Source: an uncultured Bacteroidota bacterium (lineage in GTDB: Bacteria; Bacteroidota; Bacteroidia; Flavobacteriales; Flavobacteriaceae). Taken from it: a stretch of 40,550 bases of DNA. Location of the stretch: assembly GCA_902515405.1 (NCBI GenBank), contig CABXUS010000011.1, positions 1 to 40,550 on the forward strand. Direction: 5' to 3'. Within the stretch, counting starts at the first letter, position 1. Every line of letters begins with the position of its first letter. Position numbers and translations under genes: made by a program. The notes beneath the pieces were generated by a model. It was not told where the DNA came from, did no database searches, and saw only the letters and a list, made by a program, of their open reading frames with translations. Below are positions 17,406-25,383 of the stretch, piece by piece.

Positions 17406-18635
17406 ATGAATTCAAAATTATTATACTTTATATTCATTCTTAGCGCCTTTTTTTCTCATTCACAGTATACAGAAATAATTAATTCAAATAGACCTGGATC
17501 TTCACATGGTGCTTTTGCAGTTGGAGTAAATGTCTTTCAGTTAGAAACAGGGATTTCGGGACAGTCTCTTAAACATAGCAATCTCAATAATTCTAAAATT
17601 GATGGACTGAACTTTAATTATTTATTTCGTTATGGTTTTTTAAATGAAAAATTAGAAGTTTTTTTGGATGGTAATATTATTACAAGAAATATTCTAGATA
17701 ACAACTACATAAATAATTACTCAACAGACATAAAAGAAACAATAATTGGTAAGCAAACTTTAGGGTTTAAATATCTTTTTTTTGATCCATATAAGAATAA
17801 GAAATGGCATGGTGAAAATATTTATAGTTGGAATGCCGGCAGAAAAATAAAACTGACAGATTTCATTCCTGCAATTTCAGCAATTGTAGGCTCTAGTTTT
17901 AATTTTGACGATAGGATTCAATATGATGATTTGTTTTTTAAATTAAAACAGCCATTACATCCTGATTTATTTAATGATGGTATAATGAGGATTATAAATT
18001 TTTATCAATCTGAACAAACTATTTCACCATTTATAGGTCTTGCAACTCAACACCACTTTAAAGGAAGATGGGTTGTTGTAAATAATTTCTTTTATGAATT
18101 AGGATTAAAAAACCCGACTATTCCAAGTAATGTCGAACCTAATGACTATAATAAAATCAATTATTTATTTACAATAACATATAATTTACAAAACCCTAAG
18201 TGGAGTATTTTTGGAGAGTTTCAAACGTTTAAAAATAAAACATACTCTGATGATCTTTTTAAATTTGGTATAGCTAATTTAATTTCAAAAAATTCTCAAA
18301 TCGATTTAAATTTTGGAGGAAGCTTTAAAACTACGCCAAGTTATACTTATATTAATGTAGGTTTTTCCCAAAGATTTGATTGGCATAAGGATATTTCTAA
18401 GGAAGAAAAACAAGCTAAAAAAGATTTTAATATTGAACTTAAACAAAGAAGAAAACAGCAAAAAGTTGAAAAAAAAATAAATAAAAAAAGCTCTAAAAAA
18501 ATAAAAACTAATCCGAAGAAGTTAGCTAAGAAAGAAAATCGAAAATCAAAAAAGTCAGTAAATAAATCTTTAAAACAAAATAAAAAACAATTAAAAAAAG
18601 AAGAGAAGGCTTTAAGAAAAATGAATAAAAAATAA
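17406..18635 (+). CDS. Predicted outer-membrane beta-barrel protein with lysine-rich C-terminal tail
   Basis: A 409-residue protein with a signal peptide (about 1-19, ending FFSHSQ) followed by INSNRPGSSHGAFAVGVNVFQLETGI, the opening of a Bacteroidota 'transporter' barrel family. Alternating hydrophobic strands continue to about residue 325, where TYINVGFSQRF looks like the closing strand with a terminal aromatic. Beyond it comes a tail of about 85 residues dominated by Lys with Glu, Asn, Arg and Ser (for example KKINKKSSKKIK). That tail is unlike a barrel and would lie in the periplasm. The stop codon overlaps the start of the next gene by one base. The transported substrate is unknown. Confidence 0.7.
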   Translation: MNSKLLYFIFILSAFFSHSQYTEIINSNRPGSSHGAFAVGVNVFQLETGISGQSLKHSNLNNSKIDGLNFNYLFRYGFLNEKLEVFLDGNIITRNILDNNYINNYSTDIKETIIGKQTLGFKYLFFDPYKNKKWHGENIYSWNAGRKIKLTDFIPAISAIVGSSFNFDDRIQYDDLFFKLKQPLHPDLFNDGIMRIINFYQSEQTISPFIGLATQHHFKGRWVVVNNFFYELGLKNPTIPSNVEPNDYNKINYLFTITYNLQNPKWSIFGEFQTFKNKTYSDDLFKFGIANLISKNSQIDLNFGGSFKTTPSYTYINVGFSQRFDWHKDISKEEKQAKKDFNIELKQRRKQQKVEKKINKKSSKKIKTNPKKLAKKENRKSKKSVNKSLKQNKKQLKKEEKALRKMNKK

Positions 18636-19762
18636 TGTTTAGGGTAGTTACAGTTGAAAATAAAAATCAAGAAAAAGATTTTGTCTTATTTCCATTTGAA
18701 TTATATAAAGACTGTGACTATTGGGTTCCTCCAATCATAAAAGAAGAGTTGGAGGCAATGGATAAAAGTAAAAACCCAGTTTTTAAAAATGCCGAAGCTG
18801 AATTTTACCTAGTTTATAAAGGTAACAATGTTGTTGGTAGGATAGCAGCTATTGTTAATTGGGTTGAAATAGAAGAACAGAAAAAGAATAAACTAAGATT
18901 TGGTTGGTATGATACAATCGATGATGTTGAAGTAAGTCAATTGTTAATTGAAAAAGTAATTGATTTTGGAAAAAAAAGAAAATTAGATTTTATTGATGGT
19001 CCAGTAGGGTTTTCAAACATGGATAAAGCAGGCCTTTTAATTCATGGTTATGAAGAGCTTAACACTATGATAACTTGGTATCATTTTCCTTATCAAAAAA
19101 ATCATTTAAAAGAACTTGGATTTGAAAAACTTGCTGAATGGGTTGAGTATAAAATAAAAATATTTTCTGAGGAAGATGCGCCGGAAAAAGTTAAAAAATT
19201 TGCTAAAATAGTTCAGAAAAGGTATGAACTTAAAGTAGTAAACTTTAAATCAACAAAACAAATAATTCCCTATGTAGATAAAATGTTTGAGCTCTTAAAT
19301 GTTACCTACAGTAATCTTCAAACCTATGTTACAATCAAACAATATCAAATTGATTTTTACAAAGAAAAGTTTATAAAGTATATTCACCCAGATTTTATAA
19401 AATGTCTATTAGATAAAGAAGGGAATTTAATAGCGTTTTTAATTACAATGCCATCATTTTCTAGAGCTTTAAAAAAGATTAATGGGAAGATAGGATTATT
19501 AGGATATTATCATCTTTTTAAAGCACAACATTTTAACAATAAAGTCTCTTTATATTTAATTGGTGTTGACCCAAAGTATCAAAGTAAAGGTGCAACAGCA
19601 GTTATTTTTAATGAATTGCAACAAACATTTAACAATAGAGGAATTGTTGAAGTTGAGACAAACCCTGAACTAGTTGAAAACAAAGCAATTCAAGCATTTT
19701 GGAAAAACTATGAAAGCACATTACATAAAAGGCGAGCTACTTTTACTAAAAAAATTAAATAA
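18635..19762 (+). CDS. GNAT-like acyltransferase family protein of unknown substrate
   Basis: A 375-residue soluble protein of a family common in Bacteroidota, sometimes labelled GTP cyclohydrolase without good reason. The N-terminus has DYWVPPIIKEELEAMDKSKNP and VVGRIAAIVN, and the middle carries DFIDGPVGFSNMDKAGLLIHGY. The C-terminal half has the acetyltransferase-like YLIGVDPKYQSKGATAVIFNEL, where the R/Q-x-x-G-x-G/A acetyl-CoA loop reads QSKGAT, followed by VETNPELVENKAIQAFWKNY. It overlaps the barrel gene by one base (TAATG) and is followed six bases later by mnmE. Substrate is unknown. Confidence 0.7.
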   Translation: MFRVVTVENKNQEKDFVLFPFELYKDCDYWVPPIIKEELEAMDKSKNPVFKNAEAEFYLVYKGNNVVGRIAAIVNWVEIEEQKKNKLRFGWYDTIDDVEVSQLLIEKVIDFGKKRKLDFIDGPVGFSNMDKAGLLIHGYEELNTMITWYHFPYQKNHLKELGFEKLAEWVEYKIKIFSEEDAPEKVKKFAKIVQKRYELKVVNFKSTKQIIPYVDKMFELLNVTYSNLQTYVTIKQYQIDFYKEKFIKYIHPDFIKCLLDKEGNLIAFLITMPSFSRALKKINGKIGLLGYYHLFKAQHFNNKVSLYLIGVDPKYQSKGATAVIFNELQQTFNNRGIVEVETNPELVENKAIQAFWKNYESTLHKRRATFTKKIK

Positions 19763-19768
19763 CCAATA

Positions 19769-21160
19769 ATGGATTTTAAAGATGATATTGTAGCAATATC
19801 AACACCTAATGGAATGGGTGCTATTTCTCTTATTAGAGTTTCGGGAGAAAATGCATTAAAGAAAGTAGAACCTTTTTTTAAATCCAAAAAAGGAAAGAAT
19901 TTATCTCAAATTAAAACCCACTCATTAATATATGGTGATTTCTTTCATGGAGATAATATTATCGACGAAGTGGTTCTTTCTTATTATGCAAAAGATAAAT
20001 CTTTTACTGGTCAAGAAACTATTGAAATTTCATGTCATGGATCAACGTATATTCAAAAAACAATAATTGAAAAATTACTTGAAAATAATATTAGACTAGC
20101 AAAGCCTGGAGAGTTTACAATGAGAGCTTTTTTAAATGGAAAATTTGATTTGACTCAAGCTGAAGCAGTATCAGATTTGATTTATTCAGACTCATCTTCA
20201 ATGCATAAAATTGCCTTAAATCAAATGAGGGGAGGATTTCAAAATGATCTTAAAATATTGAGGGAGGAACTATTACACTTTACCTCAATGATTGAATTAG
20301 AATTAGATTTTTCTGAAGAAGATGTTGAGTTTGCAAACAAAGCAGATTTAATAAAATTAATTGAAAGAGTTAAGTCAAAAATTGTCGATTTAAAAAACTC
20401 TTTTAAACATGGAAACGCTATAAAAAATGGTGTGCCAGTTGCTATAGCAGGAAAACCAAATTCTGGGAAATCTTCTCTTTTGAATTTATTATTAAATGAA
20501 GAAAAAGCAATTGTAAGCAATATACCTGGAACAACCAGAGATGCAATTGAAGACACAATAATAATTGAAGGGATTAAATATAGATTTGTTGATACTGCCG
20601 GCCTTAGAAAAACAGATGATGAGATTGAATCCAAAGGAATTGAGATTACTAAATCTAAAATTTCATTAGCATCAGTTTTAATATATCTTTTTGACATCAA
20701 TGATTCAAGTGAGCAAGAAATTATATCTGATCTTTCCGAGTTTTATCGTGAAGATTTATCAATCATATTAGTTAGAAACAAAGTTGATTTAAAAAATGAA
20801 AGTTCAATTAAAATAGAATCTCTTTTAGAAAAATGTGAGGCTTATGGAATCAATAATATTTTAGAAATTTCAGCTATTCAAAAAAAGTATTTAGATATAA
20901 TTAAAAATAAATTAATAAAAATTAACAGTGTCCTAGTTAGTGGAGACACTGTGGTTACAAACCTTAGACATTTCAATTCTCTTGCTGATGCAGAATCTTC
21001 ATTAATAGAAATTGAAAATGGAATTCAAAATGGTGTTTCAGGAGACTTGCTATCAATTGACCTTAGAAATGCAATAGAATCAATTGGAGAAATAACAGGT
21101 CAGATTACAAATGATGAAATGCTTGGAAATATATTTTCAAACTTTTGTATTGGCAAGTAA
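19769..21160 (+). CDS. mnmE: tRNA uridine-5-carboxymethylaminomethyl modification GTPase MnmE
   Basis: A 463-residue tRNA-modifying GTPase that works with MnmG to build the cmnm5 group on wobble U34. The N-terminal folate-binding domain starts DIVAISTPNGMGAISLIRVSG; the GTPase domain has G1 GKPNSGKSS (228-236), G2 TTRD (255-258), G3 DTAG (275-278) and G4 NKVD. The C-terminus is the catalytic FCIGK, so the gene is complete. Its last bases (about 21142-21160) correspond to the conserved mnmE 3' end used as an integration site by SGI1-type elements in gammaproteobacteria, and an accessory-type gene follows directly. Confidence 0.97.
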   Translation: MDFKDDIVAISTPNGMGAISLIRVSGENALKKVEPFFKSKKGKNLSQIKTHSLIYGDFFHGDNIIDEVVLSYYAKDKSFTGQETIEISCHGSTYIQKTIIEKLLENNIRLAKPGEFTMRAFLNGKFDLTQAEAVSDLIYSDSSSMHKIALNQMRGGFQNDLKILREELLHFTSMIELELDFSEEDVEFANKADLIKLIERVKSKIVDLKNSFKHGNAIKNGVPVAIAGKPNSGKSSLLNLLLNEEKAIVSNIPGTTRDAIEDTIIIEGIKYRFVDTAGLRKTDDEIESKGIEITKSKISLASVLIYLFDINDSSEQEIISDLSEFYREDLSIILVRNKVDLKNESSIKIESLLEKCEAYGINNILEISAIQKKYLDIIKNKLIKINSVLVSGDTVVTNLRHFNSLADAESSLIEIENGIQNGVSGDLLSIDLRNAIESIGEITGQITNDEMLGNIFSNFCIGK

Positions 21161-21224
21161 GTTATTGATAATCAATTAGTTATGTAAATATAATGAAAAA
21201 AATTAATTATTGTAAATTGTAAAT

Positions 21225-24164
21225 ATGTCTTTATTTCAAAAATCTGTTTTAGCTAATTATCTTAAAAACTCTTTTAATGAGGAAGATATTAATGAGGGAT
21301 GGGGAAAAATGCAGCAATATCAAGAAATGTCTTCCAAAATTAGAACATTTAAAGAGGAGGTGTTTCAGTCAGATTTTCTAAGAAAAATATTTGTTGACTG
21401 TCTAGGTTATAAATCGCAATATGAATCAGCTGATGATGGTAATTTATTTTTTGAAGAAAAGAACCTGACAGATACTAAAAAAGCAGATGGTGCCATTAAA
21501 ATAGATGGAGATGTCAGAGTTGTTATTGAACTTAAAGGTACTAATACTAAAGATTTAAAATCTGTTGAAAACCAAGCATTTGGTTATAAATCTAAACATC
21601 CAAAATGTGAATATGTTGTAACCTCAAATTTTGAGAAATTAAGATTTTATATTAATGATGCCGTTGACTATGAAGAGTTTGATTTATTCAATCTAAGCAG
21701 AGATGACTTTAAACTATTACATATATGCCTGCACAAGGATAATATATTTAGTGGAACTCCGAAGAAATTAAAAAATGATTCAGTTTTAGTTGAGGAGACT
21801 ATTACAAAGAAACTTTACAATGACTATTCTTCTTTTAGAAGGGAACTATTTAAAAGTTTGGTTAAATCTAACACTGATTATGATAAATTAGTACTGTTTA
21901 ATAAAACTCAAAAACTACTTGATAGATTCCTGTTTATTTTATTTGCGGAAGATAGACATTTGCTTCCTGCTAATTCTATTAGTGAGATTATAAAAGTTTG
22001 GGAATCAGACAGGTCATTTTATGGTCAGAAAAGTTTATATGAGGTTTATAAAGGTTATTTTAAAGTACTAAATAATGGTAGACCAGCAAGTGAAGGTAGA
22101 GAGGCAATTTTTGCATATAATGGTGGATTATTCGCTGATGATGAAATACTTGACAGTATTGAAATTCAAGATGATATATTATTAACCCATACTAAAAAGT
22201 TAACTCGTTACGATTTCCAATCTGATATAAGTGTAAATATATTAGGTCACATATTTGAACATTCACTTTCTGAAATTGAGGAAATTCAAAATAAAATTTC
22301 AGGTCTTGAAACAGAAACATCAAAGAGAAAAAAAGATGGTATTTTTTACACTCCGCAATACATCACAAAATATATGGTTGAATCTACTCTAGGAAAACTA
22401 TGTGTAGATAAAAAAAGAGAGTTAAATATTAATGAAGAAACATATGCACCCACAAATAAAAGAAGCAGAGAAAAAATACAAAATCTAGATAACTACAGGA
22501 ATTGGCTTTTAAAATTAACTATTTGTGACCCAGCTTGTGGAAGTGGAGCATTTTTAAACCAAGCCCTAAGTTTTTTAATAGATGAACATAAATATATTGA
22601 CAAATTATCTGCCTCTTATAATAGAGATTCAATAACTCTTTCAGATGTTAAAAACAGCATTCTAGAAAATAATTTATTTGGAGTCGATATTAATCAGGAA
22701 AGCATTGAAATTGCCAAGCTTTCTTTGTGGCTTAGAACGGCTGATAAGGGTAGAAAATTAACTTCTTTAAGTAACAATATAAAATGTGGTAATTCATTAA
22801 TTGATGACCCTTCAGTTGCAGCAGAAAAAGCATTTAATTGGGAAAAACAATTTCCCAAAGTCTTTGCAGAAGGAGGTTTTGACATAGTAATAGGAAATCC
22901 ACCTTATGTCGCAGCCAGAAATATGAATGAAAATGAAAGAGATTATTTATCAAAAAAATATAAAGAGTTGAGAGGTGCTTGGGACCTTTACGTTCCTTTT
23001 TTACTGTTAGGAGAAGATATCAGTAAATATAATTGTGTTAGTTGGATTATCCCTAACAAACTATTAATAAGTGATTATGCTATTAAAGCTTTTGAAAGAC
23101 TAAAATTAAACGGTTTAAATAAAGTAATAAATATTTCTTCATTACCTATATTTAAAAATGTTGGTGTATACCCAATTATACTAATAAGCTCCGATAAAGC
23201 AGATAACTTTACCGAATACAAAATTGAAAAAGTAGAAAACTTAGGAAATTTAGATAATTATGTTAAAGGAGTAAACATTTTTAAAAGATTTAAATCCTTA
23301 AAGGATTTTAATGTGAAAATAAATTCTGGTACAACAGGTTTTGAGGCAAAAAAAATAATTCCATTGATTAATGAAACTAAAAGTGGTTATAAATTTGCGG
23401 TTAGTGGTAGTATAGACCCATATACCATTGAAAGGGAAAGAGTTCCCTACATGAAATCTATTTATAAGCAGCCTTATATTAAATTAGATAAAAATTTATT
23501 AGCAGATTCAAAAATTGAGTTTTGGAGTATGCCCAAGATTGTTGTTGCGGGAATGACAAAAAGAATAGAAGCTTATTTTTCTGCTGAGCCGTTAGCACTT
23601 GGAGTAGGTATTTACGGTATTTATGATTTTTCTAATTTTGAACCTAAGTATATTTTAGGTCTATTAAATAGCAAATTCCTTACTTATTACTTAAATATAG
23701 AATTTTACGATAAACATTTAGCTGGAGGATATCTTGCTATAAATAAATCCACATTAGAACAGATGCCATTAGTCGAGGCTGAGGATAATGATGTTGCCAA
23801 AATGGTTTCGCTGGTTGATGAAATAATTAAAAGTAAAGTAAATTTAGCTTCAATAATTAAAAATTTTCAAAATTATATTATTTCACAATATATGATTGAA
23901 AAAGTATCTAATAAACTTAAAAATTGGTATCAATTAGAGTTTATAGATTTCACTAAAGAACTTAATAAAGCTATTAAAAAATCAGGTGGGTTATCTCTGG
24001 ATGAAAAGGTAAAGTTCGATTTAATGTCACTATTTGAAGAACAAAAAAATAAGGCTCAAAGCCATAAATTAAAAATCGATAAAACTAATGATGAAATAGA
24101 CGCTATGGTTTATGAGCTTTATGGCTTAACTAAAGAAGAAATAGAAATTGTTGAAAGCATTTGA
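21225..24164 (+). CDS. Type IIG restriction-modification protein (Eco57I-like methylase with nuclease domain)
   Basis: A 979-residue fusion of nuclease, N6-adenine methyltransferase and specificity regions. The N-terminal domain shows a PD-(D/E)xK-like arrangement with D88 and E102-x-K104 (VVIELKG). A helical connector follows to about 370. The methylase part has FYTPQYI (374-380), motif I DPACGSGAF (435-443), the SAM acidic region FGVDINQESIEIAKL, and catalytic motif IV NPPY (558-561). A target-recognition region occupies about 680-850 and includes the GIYGIYDF and LLNSKFLTYYL landmarks. All key residues seem intact, so it should both cut and methylate. No separate methylase or S subunit is nearby. 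The recognition sequence cannot be read from the protein. Confidence 0.9.
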   Translation: MSLFQKSVLANYLKNSFNEEDINEGWGKMQQYQEMSSKIRTFKEEVFQSDFLRKIFVDCLGYKSQYESADDGNLFFEEKNLTDTKKADGAIKIDGDVRVVIELKGTNTKDLKSVENQAFGYKSKHPKCEYVVTSNFEKLRFYINDAVDYEEFDLFNLSRDDFKLLHICLHKDNIFSGTPKKLKNDSVLVEETITKKLYNDYSSFRRELFKSLVKSNTDYDKLVLFNKTQKLLDRFLFILFAEDRHLLPANSISEIIKVWESDRSFYGQKSLYEVYKGYFKVLNNGRPASEGREAIFAYNGGLFADDEILDSIEIQDDILLTHTKKLTRYDFQSDISVNILGHIFEHSLSEIEEIQNKISGLETETSKRKKDGIFYTPQYITKYMVESTLGKLCVDKKRELNINEETYAPTNKRSREKIQNLDNYRNWLLKLTICDPACGSGAFLNQALSFLIDEHKYIDKLSASYNRDSITLSDVKNSILENNLFGVDINQESIEIAKLSLWLRTADKGRKLTSLSNNIKCGNSLIDDPSVAAEKAFNWEKQFPKVFAEGGFDIVIGNPPYVAARNMNENERDYLSKKYKELRGAWDLYVPFLLLGEDISKYNCVSWIIPNKLLISDYAIKAFERLKLNGLNKVINISSLPIFKNVGVYPIILISSDKADNFTEYKIEKVENLGNLDNYVKGVNIFKRFKSLKDFNVKINSGTTGFEAKKIIPLINETKSGYKFAVSGSIDPYTIERERVPYMKSIYKQPYIKLDKNLLADSKIEFWSMPKIVVAGMTKRIEAYFSAEPLALGVGIYGIYDFSNFEPKYILGLLNSKFLTYYLNIEFYDKHLAGGYLAINKSTLEQMPLVEAEDNDVAKMVSLVDEIIKSKVNLASIIKNFQNYIISQYMIEKVSNKLKNWYQLEFIDFTKELNKAIKKSGGLSLDEKVKFDLMSLFEEQKNKAQSHKLKIDKTNDEIDAMVYELYGLTKEEIEIVESI

Positions 24165-24187
24165 ACATGATAGTAAAATCTAATAGT

Positions 24188-24239
24188 TACAGTTTTACTA
24201 CAGTTTACTTCGATTTTTAGGTGTCCCAAAAGTGTCCCA
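24188..24239. repeat. Cluster of short direct repeats after the type IIG gene
   Basis: Two adjacent direct-repeat pairs lie within 52 bases. TACAGTTTTAC (24188-24198) is followed immediately by TACAGTTTAC (24199-24208), and GTGTCCCA occurs at 24221-24228 and again at 24232-24239, an 11-base period. Regular helical-phase repeats look like protein-binding sites, such as arm-type recombinase sites or operators. The GTGTCCC part is GC-richer than its surroundings. Confidence 0.45.
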
Positions 24240-24272
24240 GGGATACTGGTTAGAAGTCAATGATATTAAATA

Positions 24273-24491
24273 ATGAAAGAACTTTTAATCTTTTTTATTC
24301 TATTTATTTTTTCTTGTACATCAAAAAAAGATTGTGGAGATATTGCTCAAAAATTTAATGTAGATGGAATTTATTATTTTGCACTAACAGCGTTTGGAGC
24401 AGCTGACATTGGAGATATTTATGGAGATGTTGAAGTTTCAAAAGAAGTCTATGAAGCTTTTAATATTGGTGAGCAATATTGTATTAATTAA
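24273..24491 (+). CDS. Small predicted lipoprotein, unknown function
   Basis: A 72-residue protein with a lipoprotein signal (lipobox IFSC, Cys15) and a mature part of only 58 residues, KKDCGDIAQKF through GDIYGDVEVSKEVYEAFNIGEQYCIN. The mature part has two further cysteines (in KDCGD and EQYCIN), which could form a disulphide in the periplasm. I do not recognise the family. The gene lies between the arms of a 15-bp inverted repeat, and the CIA30 gene starts ten bases after its stop. Confidence 0.6.
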   Translation: MKELLIFFILFIFSCTSKKDCGDIAQKFNVDGIYYFALTAFGAADIGDIYGDVEVSKEVYEAFNIGEQYCIN

Positions 24492-24501
24492 AACTGTAAC
24501 T

Positions 24502-25038
24502 ATGAAAAAATTATTTGTTCTAATTTCTTTTTCAATGAATAGTCAAAGTATTGATTTAATAAATCCTGAAAAAAATATTGGTATAACAAATTGGTATATT
24601 GTTAATGATGATGTTATGGGTGGTATTTCAAAATCATACCTTTCAATAAATGAAGAAAAAAATTTGATTTTTAATGGATATTTATCATTGGAAAATAATG
24701 GCGGATTTGCATCATCAAGATTAAGTTTTAATAAAGAAACCTTAAATGGAATTAAATCTTTTAAAATGATGATAAAGGGTGATGGTAATATTTATAAACT
24801 AAGACTCAGACAAAACAATAGACGTGCATCTTACTCTTGTGATTTTAAATCTTTGAAAGATAAGTGGATTGAAATTGATATTTTATTAGAAGATTTTAAA
24901 CCATCATGGAGAGGTTATACCTATAATGATTACCCTGATTTAGAAATTGAAGAAATAAATTCCATGGGAATTCAAATTTCTGACAAACAAGAGGGAGATT
25001 TCAAATTAGAAATTAAATATATTAAAGCAGTTTATTAA
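24502..25038 (+). CDS. CIA30 family protein (NDUFAF1-like domain)
   Basis: A 178-residue protein with the CIA30 domain, named for the mitochondrial complex I assembly factor NDUFAF1 and also found in bacteria, where its role is not established. Clear landmarks are NWYIVNDDVMGGISKSYL (about residues 29-46), FNGYLSLENNGGFASSRL, and the jelly-roll-like strands KMMIKGDGNIYKLRLRQNN and FKLEIKYIKAVY at the end. A short hydrophobic N-terminus (KKLFVLISFSMNSQS) may be a signal peptide. The ATG at 24502 is chosen over upstream starts because they lengthen the protein inside the lipoprotein gene without family sequence. Confidence 0.82.
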   Translation: MKKLFVLISFSMNSQSIDLINPEKNIGITNWYIVNDDVMGGISKSYLSINEEKNLIFNGYLSLENNGGFASSRLSFNKETLNGIKSFKMMIKGDGNIYKLRLRQNNRRASYSCDFKSLKDKWIEIDILLEDFKPSWRGYTYNDYPDLEIEEINSMGIQISDKQEGDFKLEIKYIKAVY

Positions 25039-25041
25039 AAA

Positions 25042-25167
25042 ATGTTTCAACGTTTAAAAAAAGCTGGTATTGTTGCTTCAGTTTTTGCTATAGCTTTTTT
25101 TATTATTAAAATAATTTTAAAAAATGCCTATGTAATGAGTATAATCTATAGGTGGTTTGAAGATTGA
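25042..25167 (+). CDS. 41-residue predicted single-span membrane protein
   Basis: An ATG three bases after the CIA30 stop opens 41 codons: a basic start (FQRLKKAG), a membrane helix of about 18 residues (IVASVFAIAFFIIKIIL) and a tail ending YRWFED. Close spacing to the gene before it and a textbook positive-inside helix favour a real micro-protein. The terminator hairpin overlaps its last codons. No family is recognised. Confidence 0.45.
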   Translation: MFQRLKKAGIVASVFAIAFFIIKIILKNAYVMSIIYRWFED

Positions 25168-25183
25168 TAAATCAATCTTTTTT
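25160..25183 (+). terminator. Intrinsic terminator after the CIA30 gene group
   Basis: AAGATTGAT (25160-25168) and ATCAATCTT (25171-25179) form a perfect nine-base stem followed by a T-run. The stem covers the stop codon of the 41-residue frame. It would end transcripts coming from the type IIG, lipoprotein and CIA30 genes. Confidence 0.7.
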
Positions 25184-25198
25184 CAATAAATTTAATAT

Positions 25199-25285
25199 AT
25201 GAAAGAAAAAATATTAAGATCTTTAATTGTAGCTCTTCTTTTTTTATTTACAATTATCATTGTACAATACTTAAGTCAAAGTTGA
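25199..25285 (+). CDS. 28-residue predicted membrane micro-protein
   Basis: An ATG at 25199 encodes a charged start (KEKILRS) and one hydrophobic helix (LIVALLFLFTIIIVQYL), ending in SQS. The stop TGA sits in TTGA, which also begins the next short frame. It lies just after a terminator, so it would need its own promoter, which I do not see. Low certainty. Confidence 0.25.
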   Translation: MKEKILRSLIVALLFLFTIIIVQYLSQS

Positions 25286-25383
25286 GAAATTTCTTTATTA
25301 ATAATGGTAGTACAATTACATTATTATTTAGTGTTTTTATGATGATTGGCCTGTACCAAAAGTTTAAAAATATTACTTTTTAA
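25282..25383 (+). CDS. 33-residue predicted membrane micro-protein
   Basis: A TTG at 25282 overlaps the stop of the preceding short frame (TTGA) and encodes RNFFINNG followed by a hydrophobic helix and a basic tail YQKFKN. The overlap resembles translational coupling, but the start codon is weak and the frame ends 11 bases inside the convergent CNNM/CorC gene. It could be chance or the second half of a broken two-helix protein. Confidence 0.2.
   Translation: MRNFFINNGSTITLLFSVFMMIGLYQKFKNITF

Larger units (their letters stand above)
24183..24503. repeat. 15-bp perfect inverted repeat flanking a small lipoprotein gene
   Basis: The 15 bases at 24183-24197 (ATAGTTACAGTTTTA) are the exact reverse complement of 24489-24503. 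The arms are 291 bases apart and enclose the 72-residue lipoprotein gene; the right arm runs into the ATG of the CIA30 gene. This could be a miniature mobile element or cassette boundary, or paired operator sites. No flanking target duplication is evident. Confidence 0.5.

Noticed and set aside
18347-18670. 107-residue minus-strand frame rich in Phe and Leu
   Set aside because: It is the reverse of the Lys-rich tail of the barrel protein; AAA/AAG codons read backwards give Phe/Leu.
20239-20700. 153-residue minus-strand frame inside mnmE
   Set aside because: Lies wholly opposite conserved GTPase motifs of mnmE; no family features of its own.
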